Under the pieces are notes generated by a model, which ran no database searches, was not told the origin of the DNA, and worked only from the letters and a program-made list of their open reading frames with translations. DNA of 64,000 bases from Delphinus delphis (Eukaryota > Chordata > Mammalia > Artiodactyla > Delphinidae): NCBI RefSeq assembly GCF_949987515.2, contig NW_027192651.1:248001-312000 (forward strand). Direction: 5' to 3'. This document shows positions 25,404 through 35,884 of this stretch, one piece after another. The position numbers and the translations under genes are program-made. The first letter of the stretch is position 1; the number at the start of each line of letters is the position of its first letter.

Positions 25404-26980
25404 TTGGCCAAAAAGGGCGTATGCGTTTTTTCCTGAATATATTCAGGAAATAACGCATACGCCCTTTTTGGCCAACCAAGCAAGCTTGCAAAGGAAATCT
25501 GCACTACAATGAAGTCTCACTTCCCCCCGGTCAAAAGGGCCATCTGAAAAAAGTGTAAAATCCAGAAAGGCAACAGGCCATGGAGAACTGGGAGCCTTGT
25601 TATGCTGATGGGCGGGATGTAAATTGCCAACAGACACTTGGGAGAAGTGTATGGTGTTTCCTGAAACATCTAAAAAACAAAGCAACAGAACCTAGGGCAC
25701 TTCCACTTATGGTCCTATAGCTTAGGGAAATTAAAATCAAAAAGACACAGCCACCCCAAAGTTTGGAACGGCTCTGTTTACAAGAACCTCTTTACAGTAC
25801 AAGTTCAACATCGCAGAAAGTGAAAAATGGATAAAGAAGTTGTGGTATTTACTTACAAAGCAATATCACTCAGCAATGAAATCTGTGTCATCAGGCACTT
25901 AGCAGCACAATGAGTGGATTCAGGTATGATGATTCTAACTGAAATAAGTCACACAGAAAAAGAAACATCATAAGATATCAGTAATACACGGAATGTAAAC
26001 TTGGCTACACAGGAACTGAATTACAGAACAGAACAGGGTCTCAAATTTAGAAAACCAACTTATGCTTGCTTAAGGGGAAAGGTGAGTTGGGGTGCTGCAT
26101 AAAACCAGAGATTGAAATGAGCACAGATAAAGTTCCTTAAGCCAAATATGGAATAGACAAGAGCTACTCCTTGCTCAACGAAATGGACTCAACACCCCAT
26201 ATTAAACGCCTAAGAATGTACCTGACTAGTAAGTATCTTAAAACCTATGGATTGCTATGTCTCCGAAAGAGAATCAAGAATGTGTACAGGGGCATAAACG
26301 CAGCAGTGATAGGATTGGAGAGGTTCGGTGAGCAAATGAAGACCCTTTGAAGTCATATTGCATGGTACCCATTCCACGGGTTTCAACTACCCATGTTTTA
26401 GGTATTCTTCCTTCAGCTAAAACATGCATGTGGAACCCAGAGTATGATCAACCATGTGAATGGGAGACGTGTTCAAATATGTCTCAGTTTTCCTCCCCTG
26501 GTACTCGGGTGCAACATTCCAGACGCTTTACTAACACTCTGCCCACTTGGAAAGTCAGCGCCTTTAACCTCCTGTTTGGCCCAGTTTGCAATTTCTGCGG
26601 AAGATGAACAGGAATAGCGAGAACCAATGAGAGGCTAGCTGGAGGTGTCTGGACGGGCAAATTTAACTCTCATTTCCCACCAGGAAGAGGAATTAACCAA
26701 AGGCTCAGCATGCCGGGCCGGAAACAGATTAGGGCCTGAAGCCATCCTGCGGTGTTGCGGCCAGGTCACAAGAAAGCGAGTTGAAGAAAGGAGCTCAGGG
26801 GCACTGCAATTGACAAACCAGCAGAGTTATAAATGACAGCTATCGTCCAAAAATAGACTGAAGTAAGGCTGCCAAGAGGACTTGAAAGCGGGGCAGAATT
26901 GCAGGAAACCGATTTCAGGAGGTAGACTGGAATTGCATTGAAAGCATAGGAAAAGAGGCAGAACGTCCACAATGATGCAC
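25404..26980 (+). repeat. Satellite unit 17 (1,577), duplicate of unit 12
   Basis: The palindrome mismatch (T at 25451) is at the same place as in unit 12. It keeps the original unit 12 right end (AGGAATTAACC, CCGGGCCGGAAACAG), so it is the reference for the crossover in unit 12. Confidence 0.95.
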
Positions 26981-28558
26981 TTGGCCAAAAAGGGCGTATG
27001 CGTTTTTTCCTGAATATATTCAGGAAAAAACGCATACGCCCTTTTTGGCCAACCAAGCAAGCTTGCAAAGGAAATCTGCACTACAATGAAGTCTCACTTC
27101 CCCCCGGTCAAAAGGGCCATCTGAAAAAAGTGTAAAATCCAGAAAGGCAGGACAGGCCATGGAGAACTGGGAGCCTTGTTATGCTGATGGGCGGGATGTA
27201 AATTGCCAACAACCACTCCGGAGAAGTGTATGGTGTTTCCTGAAACATCTAAAAAACAAAGCAACAGAACCTAGGGCACTTCCACTTATGGTCCTATAGC
27301 TTAGGGAAATTAAAATCAAAAAGACACAGCCACCCCAAAGTTTGGAACGGCTCTGTTTACAAGAACCTCGTTTACAGTACAAGTTCAACATCGCAGAAAG
27401 TGAAAAATGGATAAAGAAGTTGTGGTATTTACTTACAAAGCAATATCACTCAGCAATGAAATCTGTGTCATCAGGCCCTTAGCAGCACAATGAGTGGATT
27501 CAGGTATGATGATTCTAACTGAAATAAGTCACACAGAAAAAGAAACATCATAAGATATCAGTAATACACGGAATGTAAACTTGGCTACACAGGAACTGAA
27601 TTACAGAACAGAACAGGGTCTCAAATTTAGAAAACCAACTTATGCTTGCTTAAGGGTAAAGGTGAGTTGGGGTGCTGCATAAAACCAGAGATTGAAATGA
27701 GCACAGATAAAGTTCCTTAAGCCAAATATGGAATAGACAAGAGCTACTCCTTGCTCAACGAAATGGACTCAACACCGCATATTAAACGCCTAAGAATGTA
27801 CCTGACTAGTAAGTATCTTAAAACCTATGGATTGCTATGTCTCCGAAAGAGAATCAAGCATGTGTACAGCAGCATAAACGCAGCAGTGATAGGATTGGAG
27901 AGGTTCGTGAGCAAATGAAGACCCTTTGAAGTCATATTGCATGGTACCCATTCCACGGGTTTCAACTACCCAGGTTTAAGGTATTCTTCCTTCATCTAAA
28001 ACATGCATGTGGAACCTAGAGTATGATCAACCATGTGATCGGGAGACGTGTTCAAATATGTCTCAGTTTTCGTAGGCTGGTACTCGGGTGCAACATTCCA
28101 GACGCTTTACTAACACTCTCCCCACTTGGAGAGTCAGTCCCTTTAACCTCCTGTTTGGCCCAGTTTGCAATTTCTGTGGAAGATGAACAGGAATAGCGAG
28201 AACCATTGAAAGACTAGCTGGAGGTGTCTGGATGGGCAAATTTAACTCTCATTTCCCACCAGGAAGAGGAATTAACCAAAGGCTCAGCGTGCCATGCCGG
28301 AACCACATTAGGGCCTGAAGACATCCTTCGGTGTTGCGGCCAGCTCACAAGAAAGCGAGTTGAAGAAAGGAGCTCAGGGGCACTGTAATTCACAAACCGA
28401 AGAGTTATAAATGACAGCTATCGTCCAAAAATAGACTGAAGTAAGGCTGCCAAAAGGACTTGAAAGCGGGGCAGAATTGCAGGAAACCGATTTCAGGAGG
28501 TAGACTGGAATTGCATTTCAAGCATAGGAAAAGAGGCAGAACGTCCACAGTGATGCAC
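26981..28558 (+). repeat. Satellite unit 18 (1,578)
   Basis: The palindrome is perfect. ACTTACAAAGC class. Private changes accumulate in the right half (GTACAGCAGCATAAACG, CTTCATCTAAAAC, TTTTCGTAGGCTGG), the first sign of edge divergence. Confidence 0.95.
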
Positions 28559-30138
28559 TTGGCCAAAAAGGGCGTATGCGTTTTTTCATGAATATATTCA
28601 GGAAAAAACGCATACGCACTTTTTGGCCAACCAAGCAAGCTTGCAAAGGAAATCTGCACTACAATGAAGTCTCACTTCCCCCCGGTCAAAAGGGCCATCT
28701 GAAAAAAGTGTAAAATCCAGAAAGGCATGACAGGCCATGGAGAACTGGGAGCCTTGTTATGCTGATGGGCGGGATGTAAATTGCCAACAGCCACTCGGGA
28801 GAAGTGTATGGTGTTTCCTGAAACATCTAAAAAACAAAGCAACAGAGCCTAGTGCACTTCCACTTATGGTCCTATAGCTTAGGGAAATTAAAATCAAAAA
28901 GACACAGCCACCCCAAAGTTTGGGACGCCTCTGTTTACAAGAACCTCGTTTACCGTACAAGTTCAATATCACAGAAAGTGAAAAATGGATAAAGAAGTTG
29001 TGGTACTCATGTACAAAGCAATATCACTCAGCAATGAAATCTATGTCACCAGGCCCGTAGCAGCATAATGAGTGGATTCGGGTATGGTGATTCTAACTGA
29101 AATAAGTCACACAGAAAAAGAAACATCAAAAAATATCACTAATACATGGAATTTAAACTTGGCTACAGAGGAACTGAATTACAAAGCAGAACAGGGTCTC
29201 AAATTTAGAAAACCAACTTATGCTTGCTTAAGTGGAAAGGTGAGTTGGGGTGCTGCATAAAACCAGAGACTGAAATGAGCACAGATAAAGTTCCTTAAGC
29301 CAAATATGGAATAGACAAGAGCTACTCCTTGCTCAACGAAATGGACTCCACACCCCATATTAAACACCTAAGAATATACCAGACTAGTAAGTATCTTAAA
29401 ACCTATGGATTGCTATGTCTCCAAAAGAGAATCAAGCGTGTGTACAAGGGTCATTAACGCAGCAGTGATAGGATTGGAGAGATTCGGTGAGCAAATGAAG
29501 ACCCTTTGAAGTCATATTGCATGGTACCCATTCCACGGGTCTTAACTCTCCAGGTTTAAGGTATTCTTCCTTCAGCTAAAACATGCATGTGGAACCCAAG
29601 TATGATCAACCATGTGAACGGGAGACGTGTTCAAATATGTCTCAGTTTTCCTCCCCTGGTACTCGCGTGCAACATTCCAGACTCTTTACTAACACTCTCC
29701 CGACTTGGAGAGTCAGCGCCTTTAACCTCCTGTTTGGCACAGTTTGCAATTTCTGTGGAAGATGAACAGGAATAGCGAGAACCAATGAGAGGCTAGCTGG
29801 AGGTGTCTGGACGGGCAAATTTAACTCTCATTTCCCACCAGGAAGAGGAAATAACCAAAGGCTCAGTGTGCCGTACCGGAACCAGATTAGGGCCTGAAGC
29901 CATCCTGCGGTGTTGCGGCCAGCTCAAAAGAAAGCGAGTTGAAGAAAGGAGCTCAGGGGCACTGTAATTCACAAACCTGCAGAGTTATAAATGACAGCTA
30001 TCGTCCAAAAATAGACTGAAGTAAGGCTGCCAAGAGGACTTGAAAGCGGGGCAGAATTGCAGGAAACCAATTTCAGGAGGTAGACTGGAATTGCATTGAA
30101 AGCATAGGAAAAGAGGCAGAACGTCCACAATGATGCAC
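28559..30138 (+). repeat. Satellite unit 19 (1,580), diverging edge unit
   Basis: The palindrome has two mismatches (A at 28588 and A at 28618). The class marker is intermediate (ACTCATGTACAAAGC with CCCGTAGCAGCATAATG). It differs at more sites than units 1-18, such as CATCAAAAAATATCAC and GAATTTAAACTTGG. Confidence 0.93.
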
Positions 30139-30928
30139 TTGGCCAAAAAGGGCGTATGCGTTTTTTCCTGAATATATTCAGGGAAAAACGCATACGCCCT
30201 TTTTGGCCAACCAAGCAAGCTTGCAAAGGAAATCTGCACTACAATGAAGTCTCACTTCCCCCCGGTCAAAAGGGCCATCTGAAAAAAGTGTAAAATCCAG
30301 AAAGGCAACAGGCCATTGAGAACTGGGAGCCTTGTTATGCTGATGGGCGGGAGGTAAATTGCCAACAGACACTCGGGTGAAGTGTATGGTGTTTCCTGAA
30401 ACATCTAAAAAACAAAGCAACAGAGCCTAGGGCACTTCCACTTATGGTCCTATAGCTTAGGGAAATTAAAATCAAAAAGACACAGCAACCCCAAAATTTG
30501 GGACGGCTCTTTTTACAGGAATCTCTTCTACGGCACAAGTTAAATATCCCAGAGAGCAAATAATGGATAAAGAATTTGCGGTACTTCTGTACAACAGAAT
30601 ACCACTCAGCAATGAAATCTATGTCACCAGGCCCGTACCAGCATAATGAGTGCATTGAGGCACGATGATTCTAAGTGAAATAAGTCACACAGAAAAAGAA
30701 ACATCATAAGGTATCACTAATACACGGAATGTGAACTTGGCTACACATGAACTGAATTACAAAACAGAACAGGGTCTCAAGTTTAGAAAACCAACTTATG
30801 CCTGCTTAAGGGGGAAGGTGAGTTGGGGTGCTGCATAAAAGCAGAGTTTGAAATTAGCACAGATACCGTTCCATAAGCCAAATATGTAATAGACAAGAGC
30901 TACCCCTTGCTCAACGAAATGGATTCAA
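30139..30928 (+). repeat. Satellite unit 20, truncated and diverged
   Basis: The palindrome has one mismatch (G at 30183). The first ~330 bases are of young type. After about 30,480 divergence is clear (CAGCAACCCCAAAATTTGG, ACGGCACAAGTTAAATATCCC), and some bases agree with the old units 38.4-40.2 kb. It ends at GAAATGGATTCAAC, directly followed by L1 sequence. Confidence 0.93.
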
Positions 30929-31671
30929 CAATGAGGTATCACCTCACACCTGGTAGAATAGGCATCATTGAAAATCTACAAACAAAAAATGCTGGAAAGG
31001 GTGTGGAGAAAAGGAACCCTCTTCCACTATTGTTGGGAATATAAATTGATACAGTCATTATGGAGAACAATATGGAATTTCTTAAGAAACTAACAATAGA
31101 ATTACCATATGATACAGCAATCCCAGTACTGGACATATACCCAGACAAAACCATAAATCAAAAAGAGTCATTCACCGCAATGTTCATTGCATCACTATTT
31201 ACAATATCGAGGTAATGGAAGCAACCTAAATGCCCACAGACAGACGAATGCATAAAGCTGTGGTACATATATAAAATGGAATATTACTCAGCCATGAAAA
31301 GGAATGAAATTGGGTCATTTGTAGAGACGTCGATGGATCTAGAGACTGTCATACAGAGTGAAGTAAGTCAGAAAGAGAAAAACAAATCTTGTATATTCAT
31401 GCATATATGTGGAACCTAGAAAAACTGTACAGATTAACCATTTTGCAAGGCATAAACAGAGCAACAGATGTAGACAACAAACGTATGGACAACAAGGGGG
31501 GAAAGCTGTTGGGGGGGTGGTGGTGGGAGGAGTTGAGAGACTGGGATTGGCATGTATACATTTATATGTATAAAATAGATAACCAATAAGAACCTGCTGT
31601 ATAAAAATATAAAATAAAATTCAAAATTAAAAAGAAATAAAATTTAAAAAATAAAACAGAAAAAACAATTA
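30929..31671 (+). mobile_element. 5'-truncated L1 3' end (ORF2 C-terminus plus 3'UTR)
   Basis: This begins within ORF2 at AATGAGGTATCACCTCACAC and runs through the usual ORF2 end (AATATTACTCAGCCATGAAA, AGTGAAGTAAGTCAGAAAG) into a 3'UTR with TATGTATAAAATAGATAACC. It closes in an A-rich tract, 31,600-31,671. It is close to a cetartiodactyl L1 but broken by stops, so it cannot be active. It starts at nearly the same ORF2 position as the L1 part of each satellite unit and lies in the same orientation. I could not find a convincing target-site duplication. Confidence 0.93.
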
Positions 31672-31800
31672 TTCCCTGCACATACATGTATTTATATGAA
31701 TAAATTATTTCCATGCTTATATCTGTAAATACAAAAAAGAGGAATAAAATCTACCTTGAACCAAAAACGAAAAAGAGAAAAAAAACACAGAACCCACCAG
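31672..31800. other. AT-rich sequence without a recognised element
   Basis: A/T-dominated sequence (TGTATTTATATGAATAAATT, then purine-rich AAAAACGAAAAAGAG). It could be degraded L1 tail or flank. Nothing coding is visible. Confidence 0.5.
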
Positions 31801-33141
31801 TTACACAGAGGAAAACCGTATCAGGGCACTTGCTCCAGTTGTAAACAATTCTGAAGTTGGTCAGTGGTGGGGAATCGTCTCCCATTCAGCCAGCAGCCCC
31901 CACGCAACAAGCGTCCTCATTGCAAAGCTGGGGCACCGTGCCGAGGCATCTGTGAGTAAACGTGAGCTGAGCCCCAGGCCAGTTGCTGCTGAACTATTCC
32001 CACCCGTCCCAGGTAAAACACCTGAATATATACAAGGACTTGAAAGCCTAGAGGAAGGGCCATAGAGCCACACGAGTGACAGCATGCCGGCCGACTTGGT
32101 GCCTGCAGGCCAGCCAGGATGGTCCTGGCCCTGGGTGCTCTTCTGGAAGATTTCCATTTCCCTGCCTGAGATACCCGTCCTGTCCCTGCCCCCACTGCTT
32201 TTTTCCTTCCTCACCTCTGCCCAGGGAGAAATTCCAGCAGCAGGTATGGGTGACACATCCTCTTCTTTAGCAGGTGGCAGCCTGGCAACTGCTGCAGAAA
32301 GTCCAGCAGAGCCCCACTCACACTGGGCCACCCACAAAGCCGTGGCCTCTCACTCCCTCCCACCAGCCCAGCCCCGAGACTGCTGACAGGGCAGAGAAAA
32401 TGGCGTCAGGCACGGCTGCAGGGGCTCTTGCTGCCTGGAGTGGTATTTATATTGATCTCAACCCAGGCACACCTGGGGAGGGCTGGCCGGCACGGTAAGG
32501 CTGCCCAGGTCAGCCAATCATCACCCCTCAGGGGCTCACAGTTGCAGAAAATGGAACTTGCTGAACCGGCCAGGTCCAAGGAACAGGTGTGGGCTCCTGA
32601 GAGTCAGGATAGACAAGGGGCTGCAGCTTTGGCTTGTTTTCTAATCATTTTATCTGGCCCATGAGTGGGAGACAACTTCAAGAAAACCCTCTCCTAATGA
32701 GAGGAACCCAGGAGTCAGGCAGAGGAGGGGTGGGTGGTGGTTGGAGACAGAGGCCTGGTGCCCCGGGTGCAGTGGAAGTCTCTGGAAGACCAGGTGGAGG
32801 GAGGCCTCACGGAGTGATGCCCAGGGTCACAGACCTGTCGCAGCTGCTGTTTGTTAGTTCAAGTCCTGCTCTGAGGTGCTCTGTGTCAGCTCTGAGCGAC
32901 AGGTGAGCTGGGGGTGCTCTGCAATGAGGGCTATGTGCACGGTTCCTGTGTGCCCAGCCCTGCCACGGTACCTGCAAGGGTAGCTCTGTATCCTGGGAGG
33001 GGCCTGACCACGAGAGCCCCGTGGGCTGGGGTGGGGGTGGGGTACCTGCCCAGGTGAGCTCCATATTCTGGGATTGGTCTGACCACGAGAGCCCCATGGG
33101 CTGCTGGGGACCTGGTAAAGGATGTCAGGACAGTCAGTGAA
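31801..33141. other. GC-richer unclassified sequence
   Basis: Base composition changes sharply from the satellite to GC-rich, with many CAGCAGCC, CCTGGGG and CCAGCCC motifs. Open frames on both strands (the longest is 158 codons on the minus strand, 31,861-32,337) lack any domain I recognise and show no start or splice context that supports a gene. The stretch runs directly into the retroviral pol remnant. It could be unique chromosomal DNA carried into the satellite or a decayed 5' part of the provirus. Confidence 0.5.
32967..33103. repeat. Two-copy tandem duplication, period 74
   Basis: GGTACCTGC opens copies at 32,967 and 33,041. Both continue through AGCTC, ATTCTGGGA or ATCCTGGGA, and CTGACCACGAGAGCCCC to GGGCTG. 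The copies differ at several bases. It is too short for a minisatellite array and probably a local duplication. Confidence 0.8.
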
Positions 33142-34010
33142 GCCACCGAGGATATACCTCCAGTTGCTCCTAATTCCTACACCCTGCTGGTCATTCTACC
33201 AACCACCAGGACATGGTATTCTGTATTAGTCTTCAATGATGTCTTCTTTTGTATTCCATTAGTCCCAGAGTCACAAGAAATTTTGGCTTGTGAGTGGCAG
33301 GACTCAACATACAACTAAAACAATACTTCCGGGCCGTCTGGCCCCAAGGGTGCAAAAATTCCCACACCATCTTTGGGGAAAGCTTAGCTAAAGACCTAAA
33401 AGTTCTACCTCTGGAAAAGGAAACCCTCCTTCAATATGCAGACGACATTCTGATCACCAGCCCTACTAAGGAGGCCTCTGAACTACCAAGCCAATAAAGG
33501 ATAGAAGTTGTCCAAGAAAAAGCTCAAATATCACAGACTGCGGTGACCTGCCTGGGCTTCATTCTCACAGAAGGTCAGAGAAGCCCATCCCAGGAAAGGG
33601 AAGAAACCATTTTCAGCCTTACCCCTTTCTAAAACTAGAAGACAGCTTAGGGGTTCCTGGGGAGGCCAGGGTTTGCTGCTTCTGGATCCCTAACTACAGT
33701 CTACTAGCTGGGCCTCTATATGAAACACTGAAAGGAAAAGATGATGATCCTTTTGAATAGAATCCAGAAGTGGCCTTTCAAGAATGGAAAGAGCAGTCAA
33801 TTCAGACCCTTGCCCTGGAACTCCCTAATTTAGCTAAACTCTTTGACCTTTACATTCCCAGTGAAAGGTGAATCGCCATTGGAGAATTAGTGCAAAAACT
33901 GGGACCACTTGAAATGGAACAATGCAAGAATGCCATCCAGGTAGGATAAACTACGGTCACTAAGGGGCTTGGCCCACTGCCACATCTGGCCAAGATACTG
34001 GCGGTATCTA
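33142..34010 (+). pseudogene. pol: Broken ERV1 (gammaretrovirus-like) pol: reverse transcriptase to early RNase H
   Basis: Remnant of a retroviral reverse transcriptase of the murine-leukaemia-virus-like class. It opens in one frame with a palm-domain block (TWYSVL, FCIPL and PESQEI type motifs) ending at a stop, TAA at 33,316. The homology then continues in another frame, so there is a frameshift near 33,294-33,316. It runs on with the PQG-K-NS-TIFGE block and the catalytic YADD motif (33,435-33,446; YVDD is usual). After another stop at 33,495 the same frame resumes with CLGFIL. Thumb-connection similarity (PLYETL, 33,716-33,840) and a KLGP block at 33,894 lead into an RNase H start. Multiple stops make it non-functional. 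Confidence 0.85.
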
Positions 34011-34039
34011 AAAACCTGGAAATCAGCAGCCCAAAAGGC

Positions 34040-34140
34040 CACCTCCCTCCTAAGGGAAAAGGACCCCACGTGGTGATCCTAACCACCAACCATGCCCTGA
34101 AGTTGCAGGGTTCGCTCCGTGGGCACACCGACCTCGAGTG
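34040..34140 (+). pseudogene. pol: ERV1 integrase C-terminal remnant
   Basis: GPHVVILTT then ALKLQG (34,061-34,111) fits the beta-barrel end of gammaretroviral integrase. It follows directly on early RNase H similarity, so most of RNase H and the integrase zinc and catalytic domains are missing. An internal deletion of the provirus is the simplest reading. A stop follows soon after. Confidence 0.65.
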
Positions 34141-34880
34141 AGGAAGCCCTCCAACTCCAACATCCAGAGAGATAACCGGGGGCAACAGGGCACCATGACG
34201 ACTCGTGTGAACATCACTTGACCTGGAGTTTCTCTCATAAAACAACAAGAGTGTGTCCCAAAAGAGTAGACTACTGCTTGCAGGACTTACTGCACCCAGA
34301 GGGGAGCTAATAATCTTGGCGGGGGAACAGTATACCACACTGTCACCATAGAAAAGCCTACAGACACCGTGATGATGGTGGCCAATAAGACCGGCTGGAC
34401 TCCTGTTTACTTCAAAAGGCTGTTGACTCAGTAGCCATCATGGTCCTTGATCACCACTGACCCTGGACTGTCTGGGAGTTGAGCGGGCAGGGCTCTGACA
34501 CCTGGTGCTGTTTGTACGTTAATTCAGGGGCCTAATTGAAGAAAGCGCAGACTACTGGTCAGAGCATCTAGGCTGGCAGAGACGGTCAGCCTAAGGTGGC
34601 CGAACAAATGTGGGGCGGGGTGAAACCGGCCCCCACAGCGTCTCTGCACATCTCTTTCCTGGACCCTTAAAGGTCATTAGAATCTATAACACTTCCAATG
34701 CTGGTGCTCAGGTGGACGAGCAGGGAGGCAGGGGTCCTGGGGACAATCAACGTCACCGGGAGGCTGCTGGGGAGAAGCTCTGACCCTCGCCCCAGGGTAT
34801 GAGGGCTCCCAACTCAGCACTCAGCAGTTACAGAAGAAGGGTCTGCACCCTCAGCACTCCAAGAATGAGGAACGGGACAA
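34141..34880 (+). pseudogene. Probable decayed env region of the ERV, with TM-like motif
   Basis: The only clear landmark is WCCLYVNSGA (34,503-34,532). It resembles the cysteine-cysteine part of the gammaretroviral TM subunit with its YVN continuation, and is closed by a stop. The rest has stops in all frames and only positional support, lying between the pol remnant and the LTR-like stretch. The surface subunit is not recognisable. Confidence 0.45.
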
Positions 34881-35345
34881 AAGGCAGAGGAGGGGTTTGT
34901 CCCCAGCAAAGCCCATTAAAAATCCCTGGGAGATAAAAATAGAATCTGGGCAATAAAGTCAAGTCTAACCTTTTTTATCCTTTGTGCTTTGTCTAATTTC
35001 ACGTGCTCCTAGGGTCCCGCATGCAGAGGTTCCACACCCGGCACTTCAGACCAGATTTCCTAGTGCAGAATGGCTGGGTCGACACCTCAGCTCCTGGGGC
35101 CCAGTGCAGACTCCACAATATAGAGCCTGAGCTACAGCCAACCCGGCCCTCGAGAGCTCCACCGCCTCCCTCCCTCCCACTGACTCTGACAGGATCTCTA
35201 CACAGCAGCCCAGCCCACAGCCCACGGGGTAGTGCATGCTCTCACCTCTCCATTCTCTGATCAAAATATAAAGTTTCCTTTGCTTGTGAACAAAACTCAG
35301 TCTCGATCTGTTGGCCCCAATGACACTGGGCAGGGGGACACTTGT
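34880..35345 (+). repeat. LTR-like stretch at the 3' side of the ERV
   Basis: Purine-rich GGCAGAGGAGGGG (about 34,883) may be the polypurine tract. Poly(A)-signal-like sequences follow (AATAAA at 34,952-34,957, and ATATAAAGTTTCCTTTGC near 35,266). The end GGGGGACACTTGTTGGGG is like a U5 end. No second LTR is visible in the window, so the boundaries are guesses. Confidence 0.4.
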
Positions 35346-35702
35346 TGGGGTCCACTCTGGAGGATCAGTAACAGAAATTGAGACTATTGTAACCTCAATG
35401 AACAGATGTGTGAGCCAAACTGTAGTTAACATAGAACAGTGTATAAGGCTCGGGTAAAATAAGATGTTTTTAACACTTCCATTTGATATTTCCATCACTT
35501 TTTATAAGCAAGTTCAGTGAAAAGGTTTGTCTTATTTGTCAGGTCAATATTAGAGAAACGAAGTGATTTCTTTCCAAGGATGTACAGCTAATAATCTTGG
35601 TTAAACCTTCAATCTTGTTTTAAATGCTTTTCCATTGAAAATGATACCTCTCTTTCAGCTCCCCCATTTCTGAGAAGTATAAAATCTTATAATTTATTAT
35701 TA
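35346..35702. other. AT-rich sequence, nothing recognised
   Basis: Ordinary AT-rich non-coding sequence between the LTR-like stretch and an L1 fragment. No open frame, repeat or RNA structure stood out. Confidence 0.5.
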
Positions 35703-35875
35703 CCAAAGGGGAAAGGTGGGAGGAGGGATAAGTTAACAGTTTGGAATGAACACATACACACTGCTATGTATAAAATAGATCATCAACAAGGAACTACTGT
35801 ATAGAACAGGGAACTACACTCAACATTTTGCAATAACCTATAAGGGGAAATAATCTGAAAAAGAATAGATATTTT
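35703..35875 (+). mobile_element. L1 3'UTR fragment
   Basis: CCAAAGGGGAAAGGTGGGAG, then CTATGTATAAAATAGATC, GGAACTACTGTATAGAACAG and CAATAACCTATAAGGGG match the cetartiodactyl L1 3'UTR closely. The match breaks off after GAAAAAGAATAGATA. Because the next sequence is homologous to the non-L1 part of the satellite, this may be the L1 portion of one more old partial unit rather than a separate insertion. Confidence 0.85.
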
Positions 35876-35884
35876 TATTGACAT

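Larger units (their letters stand above)
18773..26665 (+). repeat. Five-unit block, copy 2 (7,893 bases)
   Basis: Tandem duplicate of the preceding block in the same orientation. It is not identical (for example at 19,861, 21,723 and unit 15 against unit 10), so the duplication is not simply the same sequence assembled twice. It ends in the original unit 12 right end, kept in unit 17. Confidence 0.9.
1..30928 (+). repeat. Left satellite array, ~1,579-base unit, units 0-20
   Basis: Head-to-tail tandem array. The palindrome centre recurs at 180, 1758, 3338, 4916, 6494, 8074, 9651, 11230, 12810, 14388, 15968, 17546, 19123, 20703, 22281, 23861, 25439, 27016, 28594 and 30174, giving steps of 1,577-1,580. 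All units have the same orientation. Units 1-18 differ from each other by scattered single substitutions and rare 1-3 base indels. Units 19 and 20 are visibly more diverged, and unit 20 is cut in mid-unit where an L1 begins. The length matches what I recall for the common cetacean satellite of dolphins. No gene is supported within it. Confidence 0.97.

Noticed and set aside
10880..26665. Five-unit duplication as a pure assembly artefact
   Set aside because: The copies differ at scattered sites and by a conversion tract, and the crossover joins unit 12 to unit 7 sequence as biology predicts. Long reads would still be needed to be certain.
30920..31680. Target-site duplication around the truncated L1
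   Set aside because: Only short CAA-type matches occur on both sides, no better than chance in A-rich sequence.
31861..32337. 158-codon minus-strand frame in the GC-rich stretch
   Set aside because: Low-complexity Ser/Gly/Ala/Pro content expected from GC-rich DNA, no recognised domain, and overlapping frames on the other strand.
33850..34338. 162-codon minus-strand frame
   Set aside because: Antisense shadow of the retroviral pol/env remnant, which is on the plus strand.
35703..35875. A separate recent L1 insertion with its own poly(A)
   Set aside because: The fragment stops before a tail and passes into satellite-related sequence, so an independent insertion is not supported.
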